This document shows positions 20,598 through 35,705 of a DNA stretch of 64,000 nucleotides, one piece after another. A program made the position numbers and the translations under genes. The first letter of the stretch is position 1. Every line of letters starts with the position of its first letter. The stretch lies in assembly GCA_028994555.1 (NCBI GenBank), contig JARDVN010000001.1:3224001-3288000 (forward strand). Direction: 5' to 3'. The notes beneath the pieces are model-generated. The model had not been told where the DNA came from, made no database searches, and was given only the letters and a program-made list of their open reading frames with translations. The stretch is from Citrobacter amalonaticus (GTDB taxonomy: Bacteria > Pseudomonadota > Gammaproteobacteria > Enterobacterales > Enterobacteriaceae).

Positions 20598-22526
20598 ATG
20601 CCAGTTATTACTCTTCCTGATGGCAGTCAACGCCATTACGACCACGCTGTAAGCCCTATGGATGTTGCGCTGGACATTGGTCCAGGTCTGGCGAAAGCCA
20701 CCCTCGCTGGCCGCGTTAATGGCGAGCTGGTTGATGCTTCTGACCTGATCGAAAATGATGCGACGCTCTCTATCATCACCGCAAAAGATGAAGAAGGGCT
20801 GGAGATCATTCGTCACTCCTGTGCGCACCTGTTAGGTCATGCGATCAAACAACTTTGGCCGAATACTAAAATGGCTATCGGTCCGGTTGTCGACAATGGT
20901 TTCTACTATGACGTGGATCTTGACCGAACGTTGACCCAGGAAGATATCGATGCGCTCGAGAAGCGGATGCACGAGCTCGCTGAGAAAAATTACGACGTCA
21001 TTAAGAAGAAAGTCAGCTGGCACGAAGCGCGCGAAACCTTCGTGAAGCGTGGCGAGATTTATAAAGTCTCTATTCTTGATGAAAACATTGCCCATGATGA
21101 CAAACCTGGTTTGTATCATCATGAAGAATATGTCGATATGTGCCGCGGTCCGCACGTGCCGAATATGCGCTTCTGCCATCACTTTAAACTGATGAAAACC
21201 GCAGGCGCGTACTGGCGTGGCGATAGCGACAACAAGATGCTGCAGCGTATCTACGGAACGGCCTGGGCAGATAAAAAGGCCCTCAGCGCTTATCTGCAAC
21301 GTCTGGAAGAAGCGGCAAAACGTGACCACCGTAAAATCGGTAAGCAGCTTGACCTGTATCACATGCAGGAAGAAGCGCCGGGTATGGTGTTCTGGCATAA
21401 CGACGGCTGGACTATTTTCCGCGAACTGGAAGTCTTTGTGCGCTCCAAGCTCAAAGAGTATCAGTATCAGGAAGTGAAGGGCCCGTTCATGATGGACCGT
21501 GTGCTGTGGGAAAAAACCGGGCACTGGGACAACTACAAAGATGCGATGTTCACCACCTCTTCTGAGAACCGTGAATACTGCATCAAGCCGATGAACTGCC
21601 CGGGTCACGTGCAGATTTTTAATCAGGGCCTGAAATCCTACCGCGACCTGCCGCTGCGTATGGCGGAGTTCGGTAGCTGCCACCGTAACGAGCCGTCAGG
21701 CGCGCTGCATGGTCTGATGCGTGTACGTGGCTTCACCCAGGATGATGCGCATATCTTCTGTACTGAAGAGCAAATCCGCGATGAAGTTAACGCATGTATC
21801 CGTATGGTCTACGATATGTACAGTACATTTGGCTTCGAGAAGATCGTCGTCAAACTTTCCACTCGTCCTGAAAAACGTATTGGCAGCGACGAAATGTGGG
21901 ATCGTGCTGAGGCGGACCTGGCTGTCGCACTGGAAGAAAATAATATCCCGTTTGAATATCAACTGGGTGAAGGTGCGTTCTACGGTCCGAAAATTGAATT
22001 TACCCTGTATGACTGCCTCGATCGTGCATGGCAGTGCGGTACTGTACAGCTGGACTTCTCTCTGCCGTCTCGTCTGAGCGCCTCTTATGTGGGCGAAAAC
22101 AACGAGCGTCAGGTGCCGGTAATGATTCACCGCGCAATTCTTGGGTCTATGGAACGTTTCATCGGTATCCTGACTGAAGAGTTCGCAGGCTTCTTCCCAA
22201 CCTGGCTTGCGCCGGTTCAGGTAGTGGTCATGAACATTACCGATTCACAGTCTGAATACGTTAACGAATTGACGCAGAAACTACAAAATGCGGGTATTCG
22301 AGTAAAAGCAGACTTGAGAAATGAGAAGATTGGCTTTAAAATCCGCGAGCACACTTTACGTCGTGTCCCTTATATGTTGGTCTGTGGTGATAAAGAAGTG
22401 GAAGCAGGCAAAGTTGCCGTTCGCACTCGCCGCGGGAAAGACCTGGGCAGCCTGGACGTAAGTGAAGTGATTGAGAAGCTGCAACAAGAGATTCGCAGCC
22501 GCAGTCTTCAACAACTGGAGGAATAA
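20598..22526 (+). CDS. thrS: Threonyl-tRNA synthetase
   Basis: Intact 642-residue class II synthetase. Domains in order: TGS (1-62), editing domain with [10 protein letters not shown] (residues about 73-82), catalytic core (Zn ligand Cys in [10 protein letters not shown], motif 2 [20 protein letters not shown]) and the C-terminal anticodon domain. It charges tRNA-Thr and deacylates Ser-tRNA-Thr. It leads the thrS-infC-rpmI-rplT cluster; infC begins 3 bp after its stop. An upstream anticodon-arm mimic indicates autogenous control. Confidence 0.98.
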   Translation: MPVITLPDGSQRHYDHAVSPMDVALDIGPGLAKATLAGRVNGELVDASDLIENDATLSIITAKDEEGLEIIRHSCAHLLGHAIKQLWPNTKMAIGPVVDNGFYYDVDLDRTLTQEDIDALEKRMHELAEKNYDVIKKKVSWHEARETFVKRGEIYKVSILDENIAHDDKPGLYHHEEYVDMCRGPHVPNMRFCHHFKLMKTAGAYWRGDSDNKMLQRIYGTAWADKKALSAYLQRLEEAAKRDHRKIGKQLDLYHMQEEAPGMVFWHNDGWTIFRELEVFVRSKLKEYQYQEVKGPFMMDRVLWEKTGHWDNYKDAMFTTSSENREYCIKPMNCPGHVQIFNQGLKSYRDLPLRMAEFGSCHRNEPSGALHGLMRVRGFTQDDAHIFCTEEQIRDEVNACIRMVYDMYSTFGFEKIVVKLSTRPEKRIGSDEMWDRAEADLAVALEENNIPFEYQLGEGAFYGPKIEFTLYDCLDRAWQCGTVQLDFSLPSRLSASYVGENNERQVPVMIHRAILGSMERFIGILTEEFAGFFPTWLAPVQVVVMNITDSQSEYVNELTQKLQNAGIRVKADLRNEKIGFKIREHTLRRVPYMLVCGDKEVEAGKVAVRTRRGKDLGSLDVSEVIEKLQQEIRSRSLQQLEE

Positions 22527-23072
<546 letters not shown>

Positions 23073-23143
23073 GCCTTCAAGTAGTATTTCCTGTGGAGCC
23101 TTTGGGCTTCACAGGTTTTGCTCGCCTGGGTTTCATTTATTAA

Positions 23144-23365
<222 letters not shown>

Positions 23366-23467
23366 GCCGTTAACGATTTTTTAATTTTTTACGCCCAATA
23401 GATTTCGCATTGTCGCAAGGCAGTCAACGCCGCGAGAATGTGAAGGATGAAGGGCAAATCAGAATAG

Positions 23468-23839
<372 letters not shown>

Positions 23840-23849
23840 GCCAGTGAAA

Positions 23850-23875
23850 AGAGGGAGCCTGGCTCCCTCTCTTTT
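23850..23875 (+). terminator. Terminator after rplT
   Basis: AGAGGGAGCC/GGCTCCCTCT stem, short loop, then CTTTTATTT. Confidence 0.88.
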
Positions 23876-23963
23876 ATTTGTTGTGCCGTCAATGAGTTGA
23901 CAATTGATCCGTAACCCTTTTCAATAAAGGTTCTCCGGTTTTACCATACAAGGTAACGCAAGC

Positions 23964-24008
23964 ATGAATGCTGCTATTTTCCGCTTCTTTTTTTACTTTA
24001 GCACCTGA
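23964..24008 (+). CDS. pheM: PheM, pheST leader peptide
   Basis: Encodes [14 protein letters not shown], 14 residues with five Phe, identical to the E. coli leader as remembered. Ribosome stalling on the Phe codons during Phe-tRNA shortage prevents the downstream attenuator from forming and raises pheST expression. Confidence 0.95.
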
Positions 24009-24052
24009 CTCCGGGAGGCTAGCGCGTGAAAGAAGAAACGAAAAACAGCGCA

Positions 24053-24081
24053 AAAAAGCCTCCTGATGGAGGCTTTTTTTT
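24053..24081 (+). terminator. pheST attenuator terminator
   Basis: AAAAGCCTCC/GGAGGCTTTT stem with a TGAT loop and eight T, 45 bp after pheM. The segment CTCCGGGAGGC (about 24010-24020) can pair alternatively, as expected for attenuation. Confidence 0.92.
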
Positions 24082-24145
24082 GTGCCCGAAATAGAGAGAT
24101 TACGTTCAACGAACCGGTGTCTTCACCGACACAATGAGGAAAACC

Positions 24146-27533
<3,388 letters not shown>

Positions 27534-27537
27534 ACCT

Positions 27538-27837
27538 ATGGCGCTTACAAAAGCTGAAATGTCAGAATATCTGTTTGATAAGCTTGGGCTTAGCAAGCGG
27601 GATGCCAAAGAACTGGTCGAACTGTTTTTCGAAGAGATCCGTCGTGCTCTGGAAAACGGTGAGCAGGTAAAACTCTCTGGTTTTGGTAACTTCGATCTGC
27701 GTGATAAGAATCAACGCCCGGGACGTAACCCGAAAACGGGCGAAGATATTCCCATTACAGCACGGCGCGTGGTGACCTTCAGACCCGGACAGAAGTTGAA
27801 GAGCCGGGTCGAAAACGCTTCGCCCAAAGATGAGTAA
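27538..27837 (+). CDS. ihfA: Integration host factor alpha subunit
   Basis: A 99-residue HU/IHF-family DNA-bending protein, partner of IhfB. The family signature around [21 protein letters not shown], with the intercalating Pro in the arm, is intact. It is the last gene of the pheMST-ihfA operon and has its own terminator. Confidence 0.98.
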
Positions 27838-27849
27838 TCAGATCTAACT

Positions 27850-27878
27850 AAAAAAGGCCGCTTTTGCGGCCTTTTTTC
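27850..27878 (+). terminator. Terminator after ihfA
   Basis: AAAAAGGCCGC/GCGGCCTTTTT with a TTTT loop, ending in six T. Confidence 0.93.
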
Positions 27879-27938
27879 TTTTCTGCGGGGATGTCGCACC
27901 GTAGAATTAATGACATCCTTTTCAGTTGAACGGAAATC

Positions 27939-28920
27939 ATGCTGACTTTTGCCCGTCAACAACAGCGACAACATGTGCGCTGGATCCTGAGCCTGTCGGT
28001 ACTGATGTTGCTGACATTGTTGTTAAGCCTGTGTGCCGGAGAGCAGTGGATATCACCGGCTGACTGGCTGACGCCGCGTGGCGAACTTTTTTGTCTGGCA
28101 AATACGCCTTCCGCGGGCGGTGGCTGTTTTGCTGGTGGGCGCGGCGCTGGCTTTGTCCGGCGCAGTGATGCAGGCGCTGTTTGAAAATCCGCTCGCAGAG
28201 CCGGGGCTACTCGGCGTCTCCAACGGTGCGGGCGTGGGGCTGATCGCTGCCGTGCTGCTAGGCAAGGGCATACTGCCGCACTGGGCGCTGGGGCTCTGTG
28301 CGATTGCCGGTGCGCTGGTTATCACCCTGATCCTCCTGCGTTTTGCACGCCGTCATCTTTCGACCAGTCGCCTGCTGCTTGCCGGGGTGGCGCTGGGGAT
28401 TATCTGTAGCGCCCTGATGACCTGGGCCATCTATTTTTCAACGTCATTTGATCTGCGCCAGTTGATGTACTGGATGATGGGCGGATTTGGTGGCGTTAAT
28501 TGGGAGCAGTCCTGGCTAATGCTGGCCCTGATCCCGATGCTGGTGTGGATCTGCTGTCAGTCGCAGGCGATGAACATGCTGGCGCTGGGGGAAACGTCTG
28601 CCCGACAACTGGGACTTCCTCTGTGGTTCTGGCGTAATTTGTTGGTGGTTGCCACCGGATGGATGGTCGGCGTGAGCGTGGCGCTGGCCGGAGCGATTGG
28701 CTTTATTGGCCTGGTCATTCCCCATATTTTACGCCTGTGCGGCTTAACGGACCATCGCGTTCTGCTGCCTGCCTGCGCGCTGGCGGGCGCGATTGCGCTG
28801 TTGCTGGCGGATGTGGTCGCTCGCCTGGCGCTGGCCTCCGCGGAGTTGCCAATTGGCGTGGTCACCGCAACGCTGGGAGCACCGGTCTTTATCTGGTTAT
28901 TGCTCAAAGCCGGGCGCTAG
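27939..28920 (+). CDS. btuC: BtuC, vitamin B12 ABC transporter permease (frameshifted)
   Basis: BtuC is the ten-helix inner-membrane permease of BtuCDF. FecCD-family landmarks include [28 protein letters not shown] and the BtuD-contacting L-loop region [14 protein letters not shown]. The six-T run 28087-28092 breaks the frame; with five T it reads [14 protein letters not shown]. Gene order btuC-btuE-btuD is as in E. coli. Confidence 0.96.
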
Positions 28921-28982
28921 AGGCGGCAAGACGGTCTATGATTAGAAGCTGGTAGTGAAACACTCATGATTCTGGAGAGGCT

Positions 28983-29535
28983 ATGCAAGACTCGATTTTG
29001 AACACGGTAGTGACAACGATTGATGGCGAAGTGACCACGCTTGAGAAATACGCAGGTAATGTTCTGCTGATTGTTAATGTGGCCTCAAAATGTGGCCTCA
29101 CCCCACAGTATGAGCAACTGGAAAATATTCAGAAAGCGTGGGCCGATCGTGGCTTTATTGTGCTGGGCTTTCCCTGCAATCAGTTTCTTGGGCAGGAACC
29201 TGGCAGCGAAGACGAGATCAAGACTTACTGCGCGACAACCTGGGGCGTGACCTTTCCGATGTTCAGTAAGATTGAGGTAAACGGGGGAGGGGCGTCATCC
29301 GCTGTACCAGAAGCTGATTGAGGCGGCACCGACGGCAGTGGCCCCTGAAGAGAGCGGCTTCTATGAGCGAATGGCCAGCAAAGGGCGTGCGCCGCTTTAT
29401 CCGGACGATATCCTGTGGAACTTTGAGAAGTTCCTTGTAGGCCGTGACGGCAAGGTGATACAGCGTTTCTCTCCGGACATGACGCCGGAAGATCCGATTG
29501 TGATGGAAAGTATCAAACTCGCACTGGATAAATAA
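28983..29535 (+). CDS. btuE: BtuE, glutathione peroxidase-family thiol peroxidase (frameshifted)
   Basis: BtuE reduces peroxides using thioredoxin or glutathione in the cytoplasm or periplasmic space; it is not needed for B12 uptake. The active-site motif [16 protein letters not shown] carries the peroxidatic Cys, and [13 protein letters not shown] and [14 protein letters not shown] complete the catalytic set. The five-G run 29283-29287 has one extra base; corrected, it reads [14 protein letters not shown] and gives 183 residues. Its stop shares one base with the btuD start. Confidence 0.96.
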
Positions 29536-30284
29536 TGTCTTCACTGATGCAGTTACAGGATGTGGCGGAATCGGGCCGGTTAGGGCCTCTGTCCGGCGAG
29601 ATTCGGGCAGGAGAGATCCTGCATCTGGTGGGGCCGAACGGCGCCGGGAAGAGCACGCTGCTGGCGCGAATGGCAGGGTTAACCAGCGGAGCGGGCGCGA
29701 TCACTCTGGACGGTACGGATCTGGCATCGTGGCCCGCAGCCAGACTTGCCCGCCATCGCGCTTATCTGGCGCAGCAGCAGAATCCGCCCTTCGCGATGCC
29801 GGTATGGCACTTCCTGACGCTGCATCAGCCGGACAAAACGCGCACTGACCAGCTTACAGCAGTGGCCGTGTCGCTGGGGCTGGCAGACAAACTCGGGCGT
29901 AATGCGAAGGAACTCTCCGGCGGTGAATGGCAGCGCGTACGTCTTGCTGCGGTGATCCTGCAAATCGCGCCGGAAACCAATCCGCAGGGGCAGCTCCTGC
30001 TACTCGATGAGCCCATGAACAGCCTTGACGTCGCGCAGCAAAATGCGCTGGATCGCATTCTGAGCCGCCTGTGTCAGCAGGGAATTGCCATCGTGATGAG
30101 CAGTCATGACCTGAATCATACTTTACGTCATGCGCACCGGGCGTGGCTGCTCAAACATGGGGAACTGCTCGCCAGCGGTCCGCGTGATGAAGTACTAACC
30201 CCTGTACATTTAACGCGTGCTTATGGTCTGCACTTCCGACGCCTTGACATCGAAGGCCACAGAATGCTTATATCAACCACTTAA
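29535..30284 (+). CDS. btuD: BtuD, vitamin B12 ABC transporter ATPase
   Basis: Intact 249-residue ATPase with Walker [13 protein letters not shown], signature [16 protein letters not shown], Walker [13 protein letters not shown] and switch His in SSHDLNHT. It powers BtuC; the start overlaps the btuE stop (TAATG), indicating translational coupling. Confidence 0.97.
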   Translation: MSSLMQLQDVAESGRLGPLSGEIRAGEILHLVGPNGAGKSTLLARMAGLTSGAGAITLDGTDLASWPAARLARHRAYLAQQQNPPFAMPVWHFLTLHQPDKTRTDQLTAVAVSLGLADKLGRNAKELSGGEWQRVRLAAVILQIAPETNPQGQLLLLDEPMNSLDVAQQNALDRILSRLCQQGIAIVMSSHDLNHTLRHAHRAWLLKHGELLASGPRDEVLTPVHLTRAYGLHFRRLDIEGHRMLISTT

Positions 30285-30361
30285 ACGAAATGGTTTCTTG
30301 AAAAACCGCGTAATGACCCGCCATGACGGGTGAAGAATAAAAATACAGAGGATTCGCCTGA

Positions 30362-30828
30362 ATGCGTTTCTGGTTTCTTTTTTTGCACAGCACTGTTGTT
30401 GGCAGGATGTAGTAGCCACCGAGCGCCGCCACCCAATGCCCGGCTCTCTGATTCCATCACCGTGATTGCCGGGTTAAATGACCAGCTCCAGACCTGGCGC
30501 GGAACACCTTATCGTTACGGCGGTATGAGCCGCGGTGGCGTGGATTGTTCCGGCTTTGTACTGATGACCATGCGTGACCAGTTCTCTTTGCAATTACCGC
30601 GTGAAACCCGTCAACAGGCAAAACTGGGGACGCAAATTGATAAAGACGAATTACTGCCCGGCGATCTGGTCTTTTTTTAAAACCGGATCGGGAGAGAGTG
30701 GTTTACATGTGGGTATTTATGATACCAACGGTCAGTTTATTCATGCCTCAACCAGCCGTGGTGTGATGCGCTCGTCGCTGGATAATGTGTACTGGCGGAA
30801 AAACTTTTGGCAGGCGAGACGGATTTAG
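30362..30828 (+). CDS. nlpC: NlpC, NlpC/P60-family lipoprotein (frameshifted twice)
   Basis: The founding member of the NlpC/P60 peptidase family. Corrected, it begins MRFWFLFCTALLLAGCSS, a lipoprotein signal with lipobox LAGC. The catalytic Cys lies in GGVDCSGFVLMTM and the catalytic His in GLHVGIYDTNGQF. Seven-T runs at 30378-30384 and 30672-30678 each carry one extra base; the repaired protein is about 154 residues. Expected to act on cell-wall peptides at the envelope; the exact substrate is not established. Confidence 0.93.
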
Positions 30829-30959
30829 TCGCAGGCCGTTATTTCTGATTAAGGGCGCACCTCGCTTTTATTGTCGGGAAAAGAACAATACTGGATAAGC
30901 GTTTATAATCAGGATAAGCTCAAAGCTAAGGAACCGGGTCTCCGGGTGAAAAGGACAAC

Positions 30960-31052
30960 ATGAACATTTCTCCTCTGGCATTAAAAAAGATGGATGACGA
31001 CATCCTGTGTAATAGGTTGCCGAATCACTCCCTGTGTGTGGGGCTGCCGTGA
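30960..31052 (+). CDS. Candidate 30-residue leader ORF coupled to ydiV
   Basis: ATG at 30960 follows AAAAGGAC at good spacing and encodes MNISPLALKKMDDDILCNRL plus ten residues. Its TGA overlaps the ydiV ATG (TGATG), whereas ydiV itself has only a weak ribosome site (GGGGCTGCCGTG). This suggests translational coupling. No relative of the peptide is known to me. Confidence 0.5.
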   Translation: MNISPLALKKMDDDILCNRLPNHSLCVGLP

Positions 31053-31766
31053 TGAATATTTCACTGGATAATGTGTATCATTCTGAACTCTATTTTCAGC
31101 CCGCCCGCAATGTTCAACGTAAGCTTGTCGGTTTAAGTATCATCGCAAACTTTGTCAGTGAAGATAGCCAGGTTCGTATTCCAACGGAACTGGTGCTCCC
31201 GCGGCTTTCTCCCGAAGAACAATGTCAGCTTTTTATCGAAAAACTGGCCCTGCTCGAAACGTGCCAACATTTTTTTATTCAGCATAAGCTTACTGCCTGG
31301 ATTTATATAACCCCGGACGTTGTGCCGTTATTAATAATGGATAATGAAAGCATTTCTGCCGTCAAACGATTTTCATTTCTTGAACTCATGATTAATGAGA
31401 GTTTTCCCGAACTGGTTAACGGGAAAGCGAATAAAACGCTGAATGCGCTGGCCGAACGTTTTCCGCTGGTACTGGCCAATTTCGGTGCAGGGGAAAGTAC
31501 CAACAAAGCCATATTTGATGGATTATTTAAACGTATTATCCTGGACAGGAATTTTGTCCATCGTCGGGCCACGCAGCTCTCTTTCGAACCGTTCATGCGC
31601 GCTATCCTCACGCAAGTTTCCCCCCTATTGTGAATCGCTGATGATTGCGGGTATTGACAGCGAGGCGATGTTGACCCGCGTAACGCCATTTGGTTTTGGT
31701 GCGATGCAGGGCGGTTTGTGGCCAGCCGTCACCGCCAGTCAGATAACCCAGTTACTCCACGGATAA
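31052..31766 (+). CDS. ydiV: YdiV, degenerate EAL-domain anti-FlhD4C2 factor (frameshifted)
   Basis: In Salmonella and E. coli YdiV does not bind or cleave c-di-GMP but binds FlhD and targets FlhDC for degradation, repressing flagellar genes under nutrient limitation. The protein (MNISLDNVYHSELYFQPARN...) aligns along its whole length, including CQHFFIQHKLTAW, ANFGAGESTNKAIFDGLF and the C-terminal GIDSEAML. The EAL and metal-binding signatures are missing, as in the family. The six-C run 31620-31625 has one extra base; corrected, it reads QVSPYCESLMIAG and the product is about 237 residues. Confidence 0.92.
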
Positions 31767-31827
31767 CCTTTCTGTTTGCTGGTGTTTATGCCGGTATTAA
31801 CCGTCTACACTACAGACAGGAGGCCCT

Positions 31828-33272
31828 ATGACCCTGTCTTTTACCGCCCGCTGGCGCGATGAACTGCCGGCAACATTTACCGCCCTGTCGCCAACGCCGC
31901 TGCAGAACTCGCGGTTGATTTGGCACAATGAAGCACTTGCCGAACAACTCGGCATTCCCGATTCACTTTTTCATCCTGACAGCCCGGCGGGTGTCTGGGG
32001 CGGCGAAGCGTTGTTGCCGGGGATGTCTCCGCTGGCGCAGGTCTATAGCGCTCATCAGTTCGGCGTCTGGGCGGGACAACTGGGCGACGGACGCGGCATT
32101 CTGCTCGGTGAGCAGCTGCTTGCCGATGGCAGCACGATGGACTGGCATCTGAAAGGCGCGGGTCTGACGCCGTATTCGCGTATGGGCGATGGCCGCGCGG
32201 TATTGCGTTCCACGATCCGTGAAAGCCTTGCCAGTGAAGCGATGCACTACCTGGGGATCCCGACCACCCGGGCGCTGGCAATGGTTACCAGTGAGACGCC
32301 GGTGTACCGCGAAACGGTGGAGGCGGGGGGCGATGCTGATGCGACTGGCGCAAAGCCACCTGCGCTTCGGTCATTTTGAGCATTTCTATTATCGCCGCGA
32401 GCCGGAAAAAGTTCAGCAACTGGCGGATTTCGCCATTCGTCATTACTGGCCGCATCTCCAGCAAGACGCCGATAAGTACATTCTCTGGTTTCGCGACGTG
32501 GTCGCGCGGACCGCGTCACTGATCGCCGACTGGCAAACCGTGGGTTTCGCGCACGGGGTGATGAACACCGATAACATGTCGATCCTCGGGCTGACGATGG
32601 ACTACGGTCCGTTTGGTTTCCTGGATGACTATGAGCCGGGGTTCATCTGTAACCATTCTGACCACCAGGGGCGCTACAGCTTTGATAACCAACCGGCGGT
32701 AGGTTTATGGAATCTCCAGCGCCTTGCGCAAAGCCTGTCGCCATTCATCACCGTTGAGGCGCTCAATGATGCCCTCGACGGGTACCAGGTGGCGCTACTG
32801 ACGCGCTACGGTCAGCGGATGCGCCAAAAACTGGGCTTCATGACCGAACAAAAAAGATGACAACGATCTGCTGAACGAATTGTTCAGCCTGATGGCCCGC
32901 GAGCGTAGCGACTATACCCGTACTTTCCGCATGCTCAGTGTCACCGAACAGCAGAGTAGTGCATCGCCCCTGCGTGATGAATTTATCGATCGTGCTGCCT
33001 TTGACGACTGGTTCTCACGTTACAGAACGCGCCTGCAGCGTGATGGCGTCGATGATGCCGAACGCCAGTCGCTGATGCTGAACGCCAATCCGTCCGTGGT
33101 ACTGCGCAACTGGCTGGCGCAACGCGCCATTGAGACGGCGGAAAAAGGCGATATGAGCCAGCTACATCGCCTGCACGCCGTACTGCGGGAGCCTTTTCGC
33201 GAACGCAATGATGACTACAGCCATCGTCCGCCGGACTGGGGCAAACGTCTGGAAGTCAGTTGTTCAAGCTGA
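31828..33272 (+). CDS. selO: SelO (YdiU), pseudokinase-fold protein AMPylase (frameshifted twice)
   Basis: SelO transfers AMP from ATP to Ser, Thr or Tyr of target proteins in oxidative stress. Visible landmarks are [38 protein letters not shown] and the metal-binding/catalytic [20 protein letters not shown]. Extra bases occur in the six-G run 32325-32330 (corrected [14 protein letters not shown]) and the six-A run 32850-32855 (corrected [15 protein letters not shown]). Reconstructed length is 480; the C-terminal CSS matches the eukaryotic selenocysteine position, where bacteria use Cys. Confidence 0.95.
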
Positions 33273-33305
33273 GCAATGAAATAATGTGCGAAAAGGGGAG
33301 AAGCA

Positions 33306-33330
33306 TTGCCCACCCTGGCCGGATGGGCAA
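33306..33330. terminator. Hairpin between convergent selO and aroH
   Basis: TTGCCCA/TGGGCAA, 7-bp stem with an 11-base interior, no T-run. A possible bidirectional 3' end. Confidence 0.4.
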
Positions 33331-33334
33331 ACGT

Positions 33335-34381
33335 TCAGAAGCGGCTGTCCACCGCTGAAGCCAGTTTGCTCAGCAGCAGTTCAGTGTCTTCCCAGCTAAG
33401 GCAAGGATCGGTGATCGACTGCCCGTAGACCAGCGGTTGTCCGCTGACGATTTTCTGCGTACCTTCGCGCAGGAAGCTTTCCGCCATAATTCCGGCAATG
33501 GCCGTTGAACCGTTACGGATCTGCTGGCAAATGTCATCACAGACCTCCAGTTGGCGGCGATGCTGTTTCTGGCAGTTGCCGTGGCTGAAATCGACGACCA
33601 GATGCTCCGGCAAATCGAACTCATGTAGCGTATCGCAGGCCGCGGCAATATCGTCAGCGTGGTAATTCGGTTTTTTGCCGCCGCGCATGATGATATGACC
33701 ATACGGGTTGCCGCTGGTCTGATAAATGGTCATCTGCCCGGTTTTATCCGGCGAGAGGAACATATGGCTGGCGCGAGAGGCACGGATCGCATCAACGGCA
33801 ATACGGGTATTTCCGTCGGTGCCGTTTTTAAAGCCGACCGGGCAGGAGAGTGCGGAGGCCATTTCACGGTGGATCTGGCTTTCAGTGGTACGCGCGCCAA
33901 TCGCGCCCCAACTGATCAGGTCGGCAATAAATTGCCCGGTCACCATATCGAGAAATTCCGTGGCGGTCGGGATGCCAAGCTCATTGACCTGCAACAGCAG
34001 TTTGCGCGCCAGTTCAATGCCGTGGTTCACGCGATAGCTGCCGTTGAGGTCCGGGTCGGAGATAAGACCTTTCCAGCCGACAACAGTACGCGGCTTTTCG
34101 AAATAGGTGCGCATGACGATTTCAAGACGCGCCTGATGCTGCGTGCGCAGCGCCTGTAAACGCGTGGCATACTCCAGTGCGGCATCGAGATCGTGAATGG
34201 AGCACGGGCCGACAATAACCAGCAAGCGGCGGTCTTCACCATTCAATATTTTTTCTATCCGGCGTCGGGAGTCAGTGACGTGGCTGGCGACGGCTGACGA
34301 CACAGGATGCCGTTGCGCAAGCTCAGCGGGCGTGACCAGACTGTCTATACGCGCGGTACGCAGTTCATCGGTTCTGTTCAT
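33335..34381 (-). CDS. aroH: AroH, Trp-sensitive DAHP synthase
   Basis: Condenses phosphoenolpyruvate and erythrose 4-phosphate, the first step of the shikimate pathway. Intact 348 residues with class I motifs VIVGPCSIHDLDAA, GWKGLISDPDLNGS, GARTTESQIHREM and the metal-binding DFSHGNCQK. The start MNRTDELR was chosen by homology; the frame stays open 34 codons upstream into the leader. A TrpR operator lies about 150 bp upstream. Confidence 0.97.
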   Translation of the reverse strand: MNRTDELRTARIDSLVTPAELAQRHPVSSAVASHVTDSRRRIEKILNGEDRRLLVIVGPCSIHDLDAALEYATRLQALRTQHQARLEIVMRTYFEKPRTVVGWKGLISDPDLNGSYRVNHGIELARKLLLQVNELGIPTATEFLDMVTGQFIADLISWGAIGARTTESQIHREMASALSCPVGFKNGTDGNTRIAVDAIRASRASHMFLSPDKTGQMTIYQTSGNPYGHIIMRGGKKPNYHADDIAAACDTLHEFDLPEHLVVDFSHGNCQKQHRRQLEVCDDICQQIRNGSTAIAGIMAESFLREGTQKIVSGQPLVYGQSITDPCLSWEDTELLLSKLASAVDSRF

Positions 34382-34469
34382 GACAATTCTCAGAAATTTG
34401 TGGCTTCTACGGCAGAGGTACCGGGAAGTGATGGGCACAACCTTAAACCAATCCCTGCTGATTTCAAGT

Positions 34470-34490
34470 GCGAGGTGTGTCACACCTCGC
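34470..34490. promoter_or_regulatory. Perfect inverted repeat in the aroH leader
   Basis: GCGAGGTGTG-T-CACACCTCGC has 10-bp arms about a single base, between the TrpR site and the aroH start. No T-run follows on either strand, so it looks more like a protein-binding site or mRNA stem than a terminator. Identity unknown. Confidence 0.5.
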
Positions 34491-34526
34491 GGCAGAACAG
34501 TATGATAACAAAAAAACAGAACTCGT

Positions 34527-34544
34527 GAACTAGTTTGTTAGTAC
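34527..34544 (-). promoter_or_regulatory. TrpR operator of aroH, overlapping the ppsR stop
   Basis: On the minus strand GTACTAACAAACTAGTTC matches the TrpR pattern GTACTAG-N-AACTAGT-C seen at E. coli aroH and trp. A -10-like TATCAT lies just downstream. The site spans the stop codon of the upstream gene ppsR. Confidence 0.78.
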
Positions 34545-35371
34545 ATGCGTCGACTCAGACCCATAATATCGAGGATTTTAGTGGCGATCTCTTCAACCGA
34601 ATAGTTAGTACTGTTCAGCCATGGGATCTGGTTCTTACGGTAGAGTGCCTCGACTTCAGCCACTTCCATACGGCATTGACGCAGGGAGGCGTAGCGACTG
34701 TTTTCCCGGCGCTCTTCGCGAATGGCGGCCAGACGTTCAGGGTCAATCGTCAGGCCAAACAGCTTATGCTGCAGGGGTTTTAACGATGCAGGCAGAACCA
34801 GATTGTCCATGTCGTCGGCTATAAAAGGATAGTTCGCCGCACGGATGCCAAATTGCATCGCCAGATAGAGGCTGGTGGGCGTTTTTCCACAGCGTGAAAC
34901 ACCTAACAAAATCACCTGCGCCTGGTCGAGGTTGCGCAACGAGATGCCATCATCGTGGGCAAGGGTGTAATCGATGGCGGCGATACGCGCATCGTACTTG
35001 TTCAGGTTACCCGGGTTCAGCCCATGCGTGCGATGCGCAATCGGCGTGGGGTAGAGCTTCATTTCGTGTTGCAGGGGGGTGATCAGCGCCTGCACAATAT
35101 CCTGACAAAAGCCCTGGCTTTGCAGGATGATGGCGCGAATTTCTGGCAACACAATCGAATAGAACACCAGCGGACGCACGCCCGTTTGTTGAAAAATCGC
35201 GTCGATCTGGTCCTTAACGGCACGGGCACGGTTCTCATTTTCGACAAACGGCAGCGTAATGCTGCTGATAGTGACGGGAAATTGTGACATTACCGCATGA
35301 CCCAGCACTTCAGCGGTAATAGCCGTTCCATCAGAAATATAAAATACATGACGATCTACAGCATTATCCAT
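34538..35371 (-). CDS. ppsR: PpsR, PEP synthetase regulatory protein (bifunctional kinase/pyrophosphorylase)
   Basis: PpsR inactivates PpsA by ADP-dependent phosphorylation and reactivates it by Pi-dependent phosphorolysis. The 277-residue protein ([19 protein letters not shown]...) has the P-loop [15 protein letters not shown]. Start chosen by homology; eight upstream codons are in frame. It is divergent from its target ppsA. Confidence 0.96.
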   Translation of the reverse strand: MDNAVDRHVFYISDGTAITAEVLGHAVMSQFPVTISSITLPFVENENRARAVKDQIDAIFQQTGVRPLVFYSIVLPEIRAIILQSQGFCQDIVQALITPLQHEMKLYPTPIAHRTHGLNPGNLNKYDARIAAIDYTLAHDDGISLRNLDQAQVILLGVSRCGKTPTSLYLAMQFGIRAANYPFIADDMDNLVLPASLKPLQHKLFGLTIDPERLAAIREERRENSRYASLRQCRMEVAEVEALYRKNQIPWLNSTNYSVEEIATKILDIMGLSRRMY

Positions 35372-35705
35372 TTTCACACCCTGAAAGGCAGTCATAATTC
35401 TCTGAAAGCATAAATTAAAATTCCTCTGAAGCGTAGAAAATAACGCTTATTTTGAAAATGAAATGGTATTTTTATATTTTATGAAAAGTACATTTCATTC
35501 TCTGGAACAGAAGTTTATACCGACACATTTTGTGGGGATCGCCCGTCATTCGCGGGTTTGCGCAAATGGGTAAACTGTCCGAAAAAATAAAAAAAGTTAT
35601 TTGCTTGAACGATTCACCGTTTTTTTCAGCGGATTAAATATGCAAAGATAAATAGGTAATTAAGCTTTTCCTAAACTCGTTCATTTATCACAAAAGGATT
35701 GTTCG
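35372..35705. promoter_or_regulatory. Divergent ppsR/ppsA regulatory region
   Basis: A 334-bp A+T-rich gap. It contains one recognisable operator (a Cra site) and no gene. Confidence 0.6.
35603..35618. promoter_or_regulatory. Cra (FruR) binding site of ppsA
   Basis: The reverse complement GGTGAATCGTTCAAGC fits the Cra consensus (RSTGAAWCSNTHHW), about 90 bp before ppsA. In E. coli Cra activates ppsA during gluconeogenesis. Confidence 0.78.
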
